The notes under the pieces are model-generated. The model made no database searches, was not told the origin of the DNA, and worked only from the letters and a program-made list of their open reading frames with translations. A stretch of 64,000 bases of DNA, taken from NCBI GenBank assembly GCA_003481745.1, contig QULP01000004.1, positions 248,001 through 312,000 of the forward strand, in the 5' to 3' direction. This DNA comes from Firmicutes bacterium OM04-13BH. GTDB taxonomy: Bacteria > Bacillota > Clostridia > Lachnospirales > Lachnospiraceae. Both the position numbers and the translations under genes were made by a program. Shown one piece after another: positions 1-9,483 of the stretch. Position 1 is the stretch's first letter. Every line of letters begins with the position of its first letter.

Positions 1-253
1 CTGGGTTCATTCCATTATTGTTTTCAGCATTAGCAACAGCTGATTCCAGTAATTTTTTGATTACGCTGGAAGCGTATCTTGGGTTGTATGTTAAGATACC
101 AAGTGCAGTCTGAACATCTTTTCCACGGATTACATCCAGTACATAGCAAGCTTTCTGTACGGACATTCTAGCGTAGGATAATTTTGCAGACGGTCTTGTA
201 TCTTTATTAGCATTTCTTGCTCTTTTGATCTGACTTCTATGTCCTTTAGCCAT
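1..253 (-). CDS. rplV: 50S ribosomal protein L22, N-terminal part
   Basis: Partial gene cut by the left edge of the window; about 84 N-terminal residues are present. The start [13 protein letters not shown] and the segment [20 protein letters not shown] are characteristic of L22, which binds 23S rRNA and lines the peptide exit tunnel. The start follows a strong AGAAGGAGG ribosome binding site. It lies 23 bases after rpsS in the expected S10 operon order, so rpsC and later genes should continue past the edge. Confidence 0.95.
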   Translation of the reverse strand, partial: MAKGHRSQIKRARNANKDTRPSAKLSYARMSVQKACYVLDVIRGKDVQTALGILTYNPRYASSVIKKLLESAVANAENNNGMNP

Positions 254-276
254 GATAAAAGCCTCCTTCTAAAATA

Positions 277-558
277 TTAGCGAACACCTGATTTTTTCTC
301 GTCTTTGCCGTGTCCTCTGTATGTTCTGGTTGCAACAAACTCTCCGAGTTTATGTCCAACCATATCTTCTGTAACATATACCGGCACATGTTTTCTTCCG
401 TCATGGACAGCAATTGTGTGTCCAACGAATGAAGGGAAGATTGTAGAACGACGTGACCAGGTCTTAATAACTGTTTTATCTCCAGCAGCATTCATAGCAT
501 CTACTTTTTTCAGTAAGCTTTCATCTGCGAAAGGTCCTTTTTTTAATGAACGAGCCAT
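277..558 (-). CDS. rpsS: 30S ribosomal protein S19
   Basis: This 93-residue protein has the usual S19 length and the signature start [19 protein letters not shown]. The motif [20 protein letters not shown] is typical of the family. S19 binds the head of the 30S subunit with S13. It lies 13 bases after rplB with a TAAGGAGG ribosome binding site and is co-transcribed in the S10 operon. Confidence 0.98.
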   Translation of the reverse strand: MARSLKKGPFADESLLKKVDAMNAAGDKTVIKTWSRRSTIFPSFVGHTIAVHDGRKHVPVYVTEDMVGHKLGEFVATRTYRGHGKDEKKSGVR

Positions 559-571
559 TAGTCTTACCTCC

Positions 572-1417
572 TTATTTTGCTAATGTTTTACCATCTCTTC
601 TTCTTACAATATACTTGTTAGACTGTTTGTTTTTCTTTCTTGTCTTCAAGCCAAGAGCCGGTTTACCCCATGGAGTACATGGACCTGGACGGCCGATACC
701 GGTCTTACCTTCACCACCACCATGTGGATGGTCATTCGGGTTCATTACAGAACCACGAACTGTAGGTCTGATACCCATGTGACGTTTACGTCCTGCTTTA
801 CCAATGTTGATAAGGCTGTGCTCGCCATTTCCTACTACACCAATAGTAGCACGGCAGTTAATCGGAACCATTCTCATTTCGCCTGATGGCAGACGAAGTG
901 TAGCGTATTTACCTTCTTTAGCCATTAACTGTGCACCGTTACCAGCGGAACGAACTAACTGTCCACCTTTTCCGGCGTACATTTCAATATTGTGAACCAT
1001 TGTACCAACTGGGATTTCAGAAAGCGGCAGGCAGTTACCAACACGGATTTCAGCGTTTGCTCCGTTCATAACTTTCATACCAACTTTAAGTCCTTCTGGT
1101 GCAAGGATATATGCTTTTTCACCGTCAGCGTAGCAGATTAATGCGATGTTTGCTGTTCTGTTCGGATCGTATTCGATTGTTTTAACTGTTGCCGGAACAT
1201 CATCTTTCTTTCTCTTGAAATCGATGATTCTGTATTTTCTTCTGCTTCCGCCACCGCGGTGTCTTACTGTGATTTTACCCTGATTATTACGTCCAGCGTT
1301 TTTATTTAAGGACACTACCAGAGACTTCTCAGGTGTTGATGTTGTGATTTCTGTGAAATCAGAACCTGTCATATGTCTTCTGGAAGGTGTATATGGGTTA
1401 TAAGATTTAATTCCCAT
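572..1417 (-). CDS. rplB: 50S ribosomal protein L2
   Basis: L2 is a 23S rRNA-binding protein needed for subunit association and peptidyl transferase function. The start [14 protein letters not shown] is chosen because AAAGGAG lies at proper spacing in front of it; a longer reading frame from 1462 adds 15 unconserved residues across the ribosome binding site. The resulting 281 residues fit L2. The C-terminal segment [19 protein letters not shown] contains the conserved histidine region. Confidence 0.97.
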   Translation of the reverse strand: MGIKSYNPYTPSRRHMTGSDFTEITTSTPEKSLVVSLNKNAGRNNQGKITVRHRGGGSRRKYRIIDFKRKKDDVPATVKTIEYDPNRTANIALICYADGEKAYILAPEGLKVGMKVMNGANAEIRVGNCLPLSEIPVGTMVHNIEMYAGKGGQLVRSAGNGAQLMAKEGKYATLRLPSGEMRMVPINCRATIGVVGNGEHSLINIGKAGRKRHMGIRPTVRGSVMNPNDHPHGGGEGKTGIGRPGPCTPWGKPALGLKTRKKNKQSNKYIVRRRDGKTLAK

Positions 1418-1549
1418 TACTGTCTCTCCTTTCATTGTAACGCCGTAAGCGTTGTGTACCAACGCATCCTGGCGTTTGTTGCCTGCAGTTAAATATTGGA
1501 TTACTTTTTCTTAACTGCACTTTTCATATTTTCAGTCAAACTCTTAATC

Positions 1550-1849
1550 TTATAAACCTTCAAAGATTTCAATATCTTTGCTGTCTTCTGTAAGAGTTAC
1601 AATAGCTTTTTTAGTTTTAGCTGTTTTACCAAATGTCATACCACGTCTTTTTGTTTTACCATCAAGATTCATAGTATTTACATTTTTAACTTTTGTTCCT
1701 TCGAACATTTTTTCTACAGCTTCTTTAATCATGGATTTGTTTGCTTCTGTATGAACAAGGAAAGTATATTTCTTTTCGCCCATAGCAGCCATGCTCTTTT
1801 CTGTAACGATTGGTTTCAGAATTACATCATAATACTGTACGTTTGCCAT
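1550..1849 (-). CDS. rplW: 50S ribosomal protein L23
   Basis: A 99-residue L23, which sits at the tunnel exit and is the docking site for trigger factor and SRP. The N-terminal [12 protein letters not shown] is the family signature. Its start codon overlaps the rplD stop codon by one base (TAATG), indicating translational coupling. About 130 bases of non-coding sequence separate it from rplB. Confidence 0.97.
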   Translation of the reverse strand: MANVQYYDVILKPIVTEKSMAAMGEKKYTFLVHTEANKSMIKEAVEKMFEGTKVKNVNTMNLDGKTKRRGMTFGKTAKTKKAIVTLTEDSKDIEIFEGL

Positions 1850-2469
1850 TATGCGTATACCTCCTCAATTGAAGCTACAGCAGATTTTGTCAGGATTAAA
1901 GTGTTGTATTTCAGGATATCAAATACATTGATTGTATTTGTGTATGCTGTTACAACATCCGGAATATTTCTTGTAGATAAAACTACGTTTTTGTTCTCTT
2001 CGTTAAGAACTACTAATGCTTTAGAAACATTCAGGTTATTTAATACTGTCTGCATTGCTTTTGTTTTTGCTTCGTCTAATGTTAAATCTTCAAGAACGAT
2101 TAATTTGTTTTCCTGTACTCTGCTTGTTAAAGCGGATTTCAGAGCCAGTCTTCTTTCTTTTTTGTTCATTTTAATGCTGTAATCTCTCGGTACTGGAGCG
2201 AATACAACACCACCGCCTGTCCACTGCGGAGATCTTGTTGAACCCTGTCTTGCATGACCTGTTCCTTTCTGTCTCCACGGTTTTCTTCCACCGCCACTAA
2301 CTTCAGAGCGTGTTTTAGCTTTCTGAGTTCCCTGACGATTATTTGCAAGCTGACGAACAACAGCTAAGTGCACTAAATGGTCGTTGATTTCAACGCCAAA
2401 CACTGCATCGTTTAATTCCATTGTTCCAACTTCTTTGCCTTCCATATTATAAACAGATACGTTTGCCAT
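1849..2469 (-). CDS. rplD: 50S ribosomal protein L4
   Basis: A 206-residue L4, an early-assembling 23S rRNA protein. The basic loop [20 protein letters not shown] is diagnostic. The start [11 protein letters not shown] is preferred over one seven codons earlier because the earlier codon would lie inside the AAAGGAGG ribosome binding site. In some bacteria L4 represses its own operon; nothing here shows whether that applies. Confidence 0.97.
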   Translation of the reverse strand: MANVSVYNMEGKEVGTMELNDAVFGVEINDHLVHLAVVRQLANNRQGTQKAKTRSEVSGGGRKPWRQKGTGHARQGSTRSPQWTGGGVVFAPVPRDYSIKMNKKERRLALKSALTSRVQENKLIVLEDLTLDEAKTKAMQTVLNNLNVSKALVVLNEENKNVVLSTRNIPDVVTAYTNTINVFDILKYNTLILTKSAVASIEEVYA

Positions 2470-2498
2470 CTGTGTGTTCCTCCTTTCCAACGAAAACT

Positions 2499-3134
2499 TT
2501 ATTTAACAGTCTTAACTGTTTCTTTGATTGTTACTAAGGATTTCTTAGGTCCCGGTACAGAGCCTTTTACAAGAATCAGATTGTTTTCTGCATCTACGCT
2601 TACAACTTCAAGATTCTGAACTGTTACTTTAACATGTCCCATCTGTCCTGGCATTTTTTTGCCTTTGAATACTTTACTTGGGTCAGATGCAGCACCGTTA
2701 GAACCTGCATGACGATGGTATTTAGAACCGTGAGCCATAGGTCCTCTGGACTGTCCATGTCTTTTGATTGCGCCCTGGAAACCTTTACCTTTGCTGATTG
2801 CAGTTGCGTCAACTTTGTCTCCTGCTGCAAAAACATCGCATTTGATTTCCTGTCCGAGTGCCATTTCTTCAGCACCTTCCAGTTTGAATTCTCTTACGAA
2901 TCTTTTGTAGGAAACACCAGCTTTATCAAAGTGTCCTTTAACCGGTTTGTTAACAAGTTTTTCTCTCTTGTCAGCGAAACCAACCTGTACTGCACTGTAA
3001 CCATCATTGTCCTGTGTTTTAACCTGTGTTACTACACATGGACCAGCCTGCAATACAGTTACTGGAGTTAAAACTCCGTCTTCGTTGAAGATTTGAGTCA
3101 TTCCGACTTTAGTAGCTAAAATTGCTTTCTTCAT
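2499..3134 (-). CDS. rplC: 50S ribosomal protein L3
   Basis: A 211-residue L3. The start [16 protein letters not shown] and the internal [20 protein letters not shown] are typical; the latter extension reaches the peptidyl transferase centre. It lies 109 bases after rpsJ and 29 bases before rplD in standard S10 operon order, with an AGGAGG ribosome binding site. Confidence 0.98.
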   Translation of the reverse strand: MKKAILATKVGMTQIFNEDGVLTPVTVLQAGPCVVTQVKTQDNDGYSAVQVGFADKREKLVNKPVKGHFDKAGVSYKRFVREFKLEGAEEMALGQEIKCDVFAAGDKVDATAISKGKGFQGAIKRHGQSRGPMAHGSKYHRHAGSNGAASDPSKVFKGKKMPGQMGHVKVTVQNLEVVSVDAENNLILVKGSVPGPKKSLVTIKETVKTVK

Positions 3135-3243
3135 TGTTTACCTCCTGTGATTCTACAGCGGATTACACTGTGTTGTGCAATCATCCTAGACAGAAAGTTA
3201 ATATATTTATATCAACCTTGTAAGGATAATTTCTCATTAAAAA

Positions 3244-3561
3244 TTATTTCTGTTTCATCTTGATATCGATGGAAACACCTGCCGGCATCTCTAAACGAGA
3301 CAGGGCATCAACTGTTTTCTGTGTTGGTGTGATGATATCAATCAGTCTTTTATGAGTTCTCTGCTCAAACTGTTCTCTGGAATCTTTGTATTTGTGTACC
3401 GCACGTAAGATTGTTACTACTTCTTTTTTAGTAGGAAGCGGAACCGGTCCACTCACAGTTGCTCCATTCTTTTTAACAGTTTCGATAATTTTGCTTGCAG
3501 ACGCATCTACTAACTGATGGTCATAAGCTTTTAAAACGATTCTCATTACTTGACTTGCCAT
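3244..3561 (-). CDS. rpsJ: 30S ribosomal protein S10
   Basis: A 105-residue S10, the first gene of the operon. It combines a 30S role with the NusE role in antitermination complexes. Conserved features are [13 protein letters not shown] near the start and [16 protein letters not shown] at the end. A second in-frame ATG five codons later would give the more usual 100 residues, so the start is uncertain by five codons; AGGAGGAG is spaced acceptably for the first. Confidence 0.97.
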   Translation of the reverse strand: MASQVMRIVLKAYDHQLVDASASKIIETVKKNGATVSGPVPLPTKKEVVTILRAVHKYKDSREQFEQRTHKRLIDIITPTQKTVDALSRLEMPAGVSIDIKMKQK

Positions 3562-3789
3562 AAAAAAAGTCTCCTCCTTTTCGCACTTTATAAGTAGTAC
3601 GACAAGCGGCGACTGTACACATTCCCGTGTGTGTCATCTCATTTTTACACACACTCCCACATACCCGTGGTAAGTCTTCAAGATTTTGTACAGTGACTTG
3701 TCGTCAGTTTCCTAACATGACATTCGCTCCACGGAAAACCTACCTTTTCGGCAGCAACCTCGCGCTTCATAGCTATCAATGTCACAGCA
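3562..3789. ncRNA. Structured 5' leader of the S10 operon (minus-strand RNA)
   Basis: About 225 bases separate the predicted transcription start from rpsJ. Two inverted repeats nest here: an outer pair (3601-3619 with 3687-3702; arms GACAAG/CTTGTC and ACTGTACA/TGTACAGT) and an inner hairpin GTGTGTGT/ACACACAC (3627-3634 with 3647-3654). The length and pairing suggest a regulatory leader. Ribosomal-protein leader motifs have been described upstream of S10 in Clostridia, but I could not check whether this belongs to one. A 83-codon plus-strand frame here looks spurious. Confidence 0.55.
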
Positions 3790-3795
3790 AGAATG

Positions 3796-3824
3796 AGTAT
3801 ACACGATTCTTCAAAATAATGCAA
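3796..3824 (-). promoter_or_regulatory. Promoter of the S10 operon
   Basis: On the minus strand there is a -35 box TTGCAT (3819-3824) and a -10 box TATACT (3796-3801) separated by exactly 17 bases, close to the sigma-A consensus. An A/T-rich tract (3825-3855) lies just upstream, as an UP element would. Transcription should begin near 3789. Confidence 0.8.
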
Positions 3825-3897
3825 GAGTTTTTTTTAATTTTTTTATTTTTTTTTGAACACAAGAAAAGGTTCCTATGACAAAGTGTTTCTACGCAAC

Positions 3898-3923
3898 AAA
3901 AAAAGAGAGTCGAAACTCTCTTT
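3898..3923 (-). terminator. Intrinsic terminator of the 3972-5201 gene
   Basis: A 9-bp perfect stem AAAGAGAGT/ACTCTCTTT with a 4-base loop is followed on the minus strand by a run of T. It separates the acidic membrane protein gene from the S10 promoter. Confidence 0.85.
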
Positions 3924-3971
3924 CTTCGCTCCTATGCTTCTTATATACAGTTCTATATATATAGAAACATT

Positions 3972-5201
3972 TTAGAATAAATTCGTATAATCCAAAAGCG
4001 TCACCTTATTATCTGAATCCTCAATCACTTCCGGATGGTCTCCATGCGCCTGTGCATTTCTTAAGAGGTCTTCTACCGATGGACTCGGAAGAACTTCTTC
4101 TACTACCTCTTCTGCTTTTGGTTCTTCTTCTGATTCTGAAGTTTCTTCACCATGAACAGCTTCTGATTCTTCAGAGTTCATCTTAACAATCCCCGCATTC
4201 AGTGCTTCTTCAATTTTTGCTTCAAGCCCAATGGTATCTTCATTTTCTTCTGGTTTTATTTCTTCTGTCTTTGGTTCCTCTGTAGGAACCAAAACTTCAC
4301 CGGCAGACTCTTCTTGTGTTCCCTCTACCTGCTCTGCCACTGTTTCTTTTTCCGCTGTTTCTTCCACAGCAGGCTCTTCTACTGTTTCTCCTGTTCTTAA
4401 CAGTTCTGACTTTAACAATTCTGGTTTTAACACCTGTGTCTTTTCGCCGGCAATTTCTTTTTCATCTGCCGGCACTACTGTTCCCTCTTTACTCATCTCC
4501 ACTGCATCCTGTAAATATGAATTTTCATCTGACTTTGGATTCTGCTCGAACTCTGTCTGGATGTTCTCTGTTTTTTGAACAGATTCATACTCTTTGGCAG
4601 TTTCCGGCTGTGCCTCTTCCTGCTTCTCATTTGTCGGCTCTTCGGAACGTTTCGATTCAAGCGGAATCACTTTTTCTTCTGTGTTCTTTTCTTCACTTTC
4701 TGATTTTGTTTCTTCCATATCTTTTTTATCTTTTCTCCACAATTCGGCAAGAATAAATAAAATAATTAAAAAGACAATTCCAAGACCAATCAAAATCAAT
4801 CCTTCTTTACTTTGAACTGCAATCGCTGCATAAGCAATAAGTGGAACAACAAAAGACAGCTTCATAACATCTCCGCTAAGCTCTACACTGCGTTCTTCTG
4901 TCTTTTTATCATAAGCATCTTTCACCAGATACGTGTCATTTTCTGCATCCGATACATCTGAAATCTCATAAACATAAGCCTGATTATTTTTTGTATAAAC
5001 AATCTTCTGTCCTTTCTTCAGATTTACCGCATCCGTCTGCTTACCATAAGCAACAGAACCGACCGGAAGATTTGTCTCCGCCGTACTGTTATCATTCATA
5101 ACCGTCTTTACTCCTGCAAGAGGAGGTACTAACAAAGCCGCTGCTATAAGGATGGTACAGATGATAACCAGGTCCACAATAAGTTTTAAAAATTTTGACA
5201 T
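3972..5201 (-). CDS. Membrane protein with degenerate SipW/signal-peptidase-like domain and Glu-rich tail
   Basis: A 409-residue protein with an N-terminal membrane segment (about residues 7-30), an outside domain of about 90 residues, a second hydrophobic region (about 115-155), then some 240 residues very rich in Glu, Ser and Thr, presumably cytoplasmic. The outside part (LPVGSVAYG, GQKIVYT, YLVKDAYD) and the following hydrophobic block resemble SipW-type signal peptidases, but the expected HRI motif is replaced by YEI, so it is probably inactive. That resemblance is inference. The start at MSKFLKLI is chosen for its GAGG site; another ATG lies 10 codons upstream. Function unknown. Confidence 0.7.
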   Translation of the reverse strand: MSKFLKLIVDLVIICTILIAAALLVPPLAGVKTVMNDNSTAETNLPVGSVAYGKQTDAVNLKKGQKIVYTKNNQAYVYEISDVSDAENDTYLVKDAYDKKTEERSVELSGDVMKLSFVVPLIAYAAIAVQSKEGLILIGLGIVFLIILFILAELWRKDKKDMEETKSESEEKNTEEKVIPLESKRSEEPTNEKQEEAQPETAKEYESVQKTENIQTEFEQNPKSDENSYLQDAVEMSKEGTVVPADEKEIAGEKTQVLKPELLKSELLRTGETVEEPAVEETAEKETVAEQVEGTQEESAGEVLVPTEEPKTEEIKPEENEDTIGLEAKIEEALNAGIVKMNSEESEAVHGEETSESEEEPKAEEVVEEVLPSPSVEDLLRNAQAHGDHPEVIEDSDNKVTLLDYTNLF

Positions 5202-5323
5202 CTCTGTTTCCTCATTTCGCAATTCTTTCATTTCTTATCTTAACATTTTCTGACAAAGATGTACACAAAAACTTTAATTGATATTCAAACTGATATTCTA
5301 ATCAGATATCCGAAATGAATATT

Positions 5324-6697
5324 CTACAGATTCGTCAGAAATGCCTGATATCCCTTATATGCTTCATAAATATCCACTTTACTTGCAATTTCCCACGGAG
5401 CATGCATATTTAATACGGCAACTCCACTGTCAATTACATCCATATCGTATGCTGCAAGAATATAGGCGATAGTTCCGCCGCCTCCAACATCTACTTTTCC
5501 AAGTTCTGCGGTCTGGAAAGAAACATTTTGCTCGTCCATCACACGACGCAATCTTGCAATGTATTCCGGATTTGCATCATTAGAACCGCTCTTTCCTCTT
5601 GAGCCGGTATATTTATTAAAGGTTAATCCGTGACCTAAAAATGCACAGTTATTCTTTTCCATCACTTCCGGATAATTTGGGTCAAATCCGGCGCTGACAT
5701 CAGAAGAAAGCATGCAGGAATTTTTTAATGCTCTGCGCACAAGCAGTTCACTGTAAGTTCCACACGCATTCATCACTTCCGCCACCGTATTTTCAAAGAA
5801 TCTGGAATGCATACCGGTTGCTCCTACACTTCCAATTTCCTCTTTATCTACCAACAAACATACAGAAGTATATTCTGCCTCTGTAACTGCCTCAATCGCT
5901 TTATAAGACGGATAAGCACATACTCTGTCATCCTGCCCATAAGCCATAATCATACTTCTGTCTAATCCAAAGTCTCTTGCTTCTCCGGCCGGAACAACTT
6001 CTAATTCAGCGGATACAAAATCTTTTTCTTCAATTCCATATTTTTCTTTTAATATAGAAAGAATATTTTCTTTTACGCCTTCGGTCTCCTCTCCCTCTAA
6101 CGGAATACTTCCAACCAGTACGTTCAAATTTTCTCCCTCAATAACTTCTGTCGCTTTTTTCTGCATCTGTTTTGCAGAAAGATGAATCAATAAATCCGAA
6201 ATTCCGACAACAGGGTCATCTTTGGATTCTCCGATTACCACATTTACTTTTGTTCCATCTTCTTTCACCACTACACCATGAAGTGCCATTGGAAGTGTCA
6301 CCCACTGATATTTTTTCACACCGCCATAATAGTGTGTATCAAGCAGTGCCTGTTCTGCTTCTTCGTACAACGGATTCTGCTTTAAATCCAAACGTGGAGA
6401 ATCGATATGTGCTCCAAGGATACGCATTCCTTCCTGAATTGGTTTTTCTCCAATTACAAAAAGAGCCAGTGCCTTTCCCATATTGTTGGCGTACACCTTA
6501 TCCCCTTTTTTTAAAGTTTCTCCTTTTTCAATAACAGTATCAAGATTTTTAAAACCGGCTTTTTTTGCCTGTTTTATAATTTCATCTGTACATTCTCTTT
6601 CTGTTTTGCATAAAGACATAAATTCTTTATAGCCCTCGCAGAAATCAAAGACTGGTTTCTTATCTGCATATTTTTTCCAAGCATTTTCTGTTTTCAT
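5324..6697 (-). CDS. M18 family zinc aminopeptidase
   Basis: A 457-residue cytoplasmic metallopeptidase that removes N-terminal residues from peptides. The order of motifs fits M18: GAHIDSPRLDLK (metal-binding His and Asp), DKEEIGSVGATG (catalytic Glu region), SAGFDPNYPE, and a late HAPWEIASK with a metal-binding His. The start MKTENAW is selected because GAGGTGA precedes it with good spacing; two upstream ATGs would add 6 or 23 residues. It is a single gene with the GNAT gene diverging upstream. Confidence 0.92.
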   Translation of the reverse strand: MKTENAWKKYADKKPVFDFCEGYKEFMSLCKTERECTDEIIKQAKKAGFKNLDTVIEKGETLKKGDKVYANNMGKALALFVIGEKPIQEGMRILGAHIDSPRLDLKQNPLYEEAEQALLDTHYYGGVKKYQWVTLPMALHGVVVKEDGTKVNVVIGESKDDPVVGISDLLIHLSAKQMQKKATEVIEGENLNVLVGSIPLEGEETEGVKENILSILKEKYGIEEKDFVSAELEVVPAGEARDFGLDRSMIMAYGQDDRVCAYPSYKAIEAVTEAEYTSVCLLVDKEEIGSVGATGMHSRFFENTVAEVMNACGTYSELLVRRALKNSCMLSSDVSAGFDPNYPEVMEKNNCAFLGHGLTFNKYTGSRGKSGSNDANPEYIARLRRVMDEQNVSFQTAELGKVDVGGGGTIAYILAAYDMDVIDSGVAVLNMHAPWEIASKVDIYEAYKGYQAFLTNL

Positions 6698-6914
6698 TCT
6701 CTTCACCTCAATCATTTTATTCTTCCTACAGCTTACTACACCTTCATTTGAATTGCAACCTGCCAAGATTGACTTTTTACCCAGTTTCTATCATAATAAG
6801 TTCAAGTCGAACGCATGTGAGACTTGGCGCGTGATTTTTGTGGAACATTTATCTTAACCAGAGAATAAGTTTCCGACGGAGATACCGTTATTTTGTACGA
6901 AAGGATTTTGCCTT

Positions 6915-7661
6915 ATGAAGATGAAAATAAAGACCATAGAAGACCTCTCTTTAAATGCCTGGCCTTCTCATAAAATTTTAATTTACGACGGATGGATTAT
7001 CCGCTTTTCCTGTTTTTATACCCACCGCACAAACTGTGTGGAGCAAATCGGCTCTTCACAGATTGCGCTCTCTGATAAGATTGCCTATTGCGAAGAAGTC
7101 TATGAAAAATGGAATACACCTGCTATTTTCAAAATTAATCCTTTAATGGACAGTTCCTTTGATCAGAAACTAATGGAACGAGGCTATCATATTGCACATA
7201 CCACGGAAGTCATGACAATGAGCTTGGAATCTTATGAACCAAAAGAACCACTTGCCGAGGTTTCCCTTACTCCACATATTACCTCTGACTGGTTAAATGC
7301 TCTTTTTGAAATGAACGGTACAACCAATCCGATTCACAAAAAAATTGTTCCTTCCATGTATCATGCGATCCCAGGAGATACCATTTTTGCCACTGTCTAT
7401 GACGGTGATAACGTCATTGGAACAGGTCTTGGAATTTTAGACCGTGATTATGTCGGCATCTACGCGATTCATGTCGCTCCCGGTTACCGCAGAAGAAAAA
7501 TCGGTCAGTCTATCTGCCGTGCACTTCTTAAAAGTGCGAGAGAACAAGGCGCCTGTTATGCCTACCTTCAGGTTGTAAAAGGCAATTTTGGTGCTCGTAC
7601 TTTATATGAATCACTTGGTTTTGAATATCTTTACACTTACTGGTTCCGCCAGCAGTTTTAA
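6915..7661 (+). CDS. GNAT family N-acetyltransferase
   Basis: One of only two plus-strand genes. The 248-residue protein has the acetyl-CoA pyrophosphate loop as RRRKIGQSICRALL (about residues 193-206), preceded by the beta strand YVGIYAIHVAPGY, and ends with NFGARTLYESLGFEYLYTYWF, all typical of the C-terminal half of GNAT enzymes. The N-terminal half is unlike a standard single GNAT domain and may help bind substrate. The acetyl acceptor cannot be predicted. AAAGGA lies nine bases before the start. Confidence 0.85.
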   Translation: MKMKIKTIEDLSLNAWPSHKILIYDGWIIRFSCFYTHRTNCVEQIGSSQIALSDKIAYCEEVYEKWNTPAIFKINPLMDSSFDQKLMERGYHIAHTTEVMTMSLESYEPKEPLAEVSLTPHITSDWLNALFEMNGTTNPIHKKIVPSMYHAIPGDTIFATVYDGDNVIGTGLGILDRDYVGIYAIHVAPGYRRRKIGQSICRALLKSAREQGACYAYLQVVKGNFGARTLYESLGFEYLYTYWFRQQF

Positions 7662-7673
7662 ATTTTAAAAAAT

Positions 7674-7703
7674 AAAAAAGGAACTCCGCAGAGCTCCTTT
7701 TTT
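7674..7703. terminator. Bidirectional terminator between GNAT gene and araA
   Basis: GGAACTC/GAGCTCC stem with a CGCA loop, flanked by A-runs and T-runs on both sides, lies between two convergent genes and can terminate both. Confidence 0.85.
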
Positions 7704-7728
7704 ATTTTTTGCTATTTATTCAATCTTT

Positions 7729-9225
7729 TTATCTGTAGAACAGGCTTCCAAGCTGTAAATCTCTCTTGAAATCTCTAATTCTTGTTTCTCCATCGATATA
7801 AACAGCTTCAATTCCCATTGCTGCTGCCCAGTCTCCCATCTGTTCTGCTGTGATATCATAAGAGAATGCGGTATGATGTGCTCCACCTGCTAAAATCCAT
7901 GCTTCTGCACCTGTAGCTAAATCTGGTTTTGGTGTCCAGAATGCGGTTGCAACCGGAAGTTTCGGCATTGGTTTTTCTGTTTTCTTGCAGTCTACTTCGT
8001 TGATAATCAGACGGAAACGATTTCCAAGGTCAATTAAAGAAGTTGCAATTGCCGAACCTGTCTTAGATGTAAATACTAAACGTGCAGGGTCTTCTCTGTC
8101 ACCCATAGTTAACGGATTTACTTTGATGCTGATTGGGCCATCAGAAATAGTCGGGCAAACCTCTAACATGTGCGCTTCCAAGATACCTTCTTTTCCCGGT
8201 ACTAAATTATAAGTATAATCTTCCATAAAGGAAGTTCCTTTTGCATCTTTCATTCCGGCAGTCATGATTTTCATCAGGCGAACCATAGCAGCTGTTTTCC
8301 AGTCACCTTCTCCACCGAATCCATAACCTTTTTCCATCAATCTCTGAATAGCAAGACCCGGAAGTTGTTTTAAGGAGCCTAAATCTCCAAAATGAGTAAC
8401 GATTGCCTGATAGTTTTTCTCCTCTAAGAAACGTTCAAACCCGATTTCAATCTGAGCCTGCGCAGCTACATGTTTCTTAAATTCTTCCGGGTCTCTTCCC
8501 TCTAAGAGAATGTCGTATTTGCTGTAGTATTCTTCTACTAAAGCATCTGTATCAGCTTTGGATACTGCTGAAACTGCTTCTGCAATCTCATTAACCGGAT
8601 ATGCATCAATTTCCCAGCCAAATTTAATCTGAGCTTCTACTTTATCGCCTTCTGTTACAGCTACGTTTCTCATGTTATCTGCGATTCTCATAACACGGAT
8701 ATGGCTGCTTTCCATGATACCAATTGCTGTACGCATCCAGGAAGCAATTCTTTCCTGAACTTTTTTGTCGCTCCAATGTCCAACGATAACTTTTCTTTCA
8801 ATTCCCATACGGCTTACGATATGACCATATTCTCTGTCTCCGTGAGCAGACTGATTTTCGTTCATGAAGTCCATATCGATGGTATCATAAGGAATTTCCT
8901 GATTAAACTGTGTATGCAGATGAAGCAGCGGCTTTCTGTATTCCTGAAGACCTAAAATCCAGGATTTTGCCGGTGAGAAGGTATGCATCCATGTGATAAC
9001 ACCTGCACATTCTTCATCTTCATTTGCTTCATTGAAAGTTCTTCTGATTACTTCGTTTGTAATTAAAGTTGGTTTTAATACAACTTCATAAGGAAGTACT
9101 CCTGATTTATTTAATTCTTCTACGATAATTCTGGAATGTTCTGCAACTTTTCTCAAGCACTCATCTCCGTATAAATCCTGTGAGCCTGTTGCAAACCAAA
9201 ACTTATAATTTTTTGATGCTTTCAT
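7729..9225 (-). CDS. araA: L-arabinose isomerase
   Basis: A 498-residue cytoplasmic Mn-dependent enzyme converting L-arabinose to L-ribulose. The start KFWFATGSQDLYGDE, the core GFGGEGDWKTAAMVR, SFMEDYTYNL, LEAHMLEVCP and AGGAHHTAFS are AraA signatures; they carry the catalytic Glu and His residues. The ATG at 9225 is chosen since an in-frame GTG seven codons upstream overlaps the AAAGGAG site. No kinase, epimerase, transporter or regulator gene of arabinose use lies nearby, which is unusual. Confidence 0.95.
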   Translation of the reverse strand: MKASKNYKFWFATGSQDLYGDECLRKVAEHSRIIVEELNKSGVLPYEVVLKPTLITNEVIRRTFNEANEDEECAGVITWMHTFSPAKSWILGLQEYRKPLLHLHTQFNQEIPYDTIDMDFMNENQSAHGDREYGHIVSRMGIERKVIVGHWSDKKVQERIASWMRTAIGIMESSHIRVMRIADNMRNVAVTEGDKVEAQIKFGWEIDAYPVNEIAEAVSAVSKADTDALVEEYYSKYDILLEGRDPEEFKKHVAAQAQIEIGFERFLEEKNYQAIVTHFGDLGSLKQLPGLAIQRLMEKGYGFGGEGDWKTAAMVRLMKIMTAGMKDAKGTSFMEDYTYNLVPGKEGILEAHMLEVCPTISDGPISIKVNPLTMGDREDPARLVFTSKTGSAIATSLIDLGNRFRLIINEVDCKKTEKPMPKLPVATAFWTPKPDLATGAEAWILAGGAHHTAFSYDITAEQMGDWAAAMGIEAVYIDGETRIRDFKRDLQLGSLFYR

Positions 9226-9281
9226 TTTAAAAAAATCTCCTTTCACCGTTACGATTTTCTCTCATGGTTTTTCTAATTCCC

Positions 9282-9357
9282 ATGATACAGCTTGTATGGT
9301 CATCTTTACAAGTTGTATCACAAGAAAACAGACAAGTTTTTCTTGTGCACATACAAG
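9282..9357 (-). promoter_or_regulatory. araA promoter with candidate repressor operators
   Basis: On the minus strand a -35 TTGTAA (9306-9311) and -10 TATCAT (9282-9287) are 18 bases apart. Inverted repeats of the type CTTGT...ACAAG occur at 9291-9312 (CTTGTA-N10-TACAAG) and 9342-9357 (CTTGTGCACATACAAG), and a TTGTATCACAA lies between them (9313-9323). They resemble AraR-type operators in their half-sites but not in exact spacing. Assignment to AraR is a guess. Confidence 0.5.
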
Positions 9358-9369
9358 TTCTATTTATAC

Positions 9370-9419
9370 AAAAAGAAGAAAGAGTAGACAAACAAAACTG
9401 TTTATCCACTCTTTCTTCT
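9370..9419 (-). terminator. Terminator of the murB-rapZ-whiA-crh operon
   Basis: A 12-bp stem AGAAGAAAGAGT/ACTCTTTCTTCT extended by GATAAAC/GTTTGTC is followed on the minus strand by TTTTT. It lies 65 bases beyond the last gene of the operon. Confidence 0.85.
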
Positions 9420-9483
9420 TTTCTTTTTCGTTTTCTTCCTGTATTTCTTTTCCGTCAAATATTACTCTTTAAAACAAAAGCAA

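Noticed and set aside
3627..3878. An 83-codon plus-strand frame
   Set aside because: It is antisense to the S10 leader and promoter, and ends in a poly-T tract; no support for translation.
4231..4815. Ser- and Phe-rich plus-strand frames
   Set aside because: These are antisense readings of the Glu-rich codons of the acidic membrane protein, which create long open frames by composition alone.
9291..9357. Possible divergent promoter or CRISPR-like repeats in the araA upstream region
   Set aside because: The repeats are short, irregularly spaced inverted half-sites and fit operators, not a CRISPR array; no gene runs in the other direction here.
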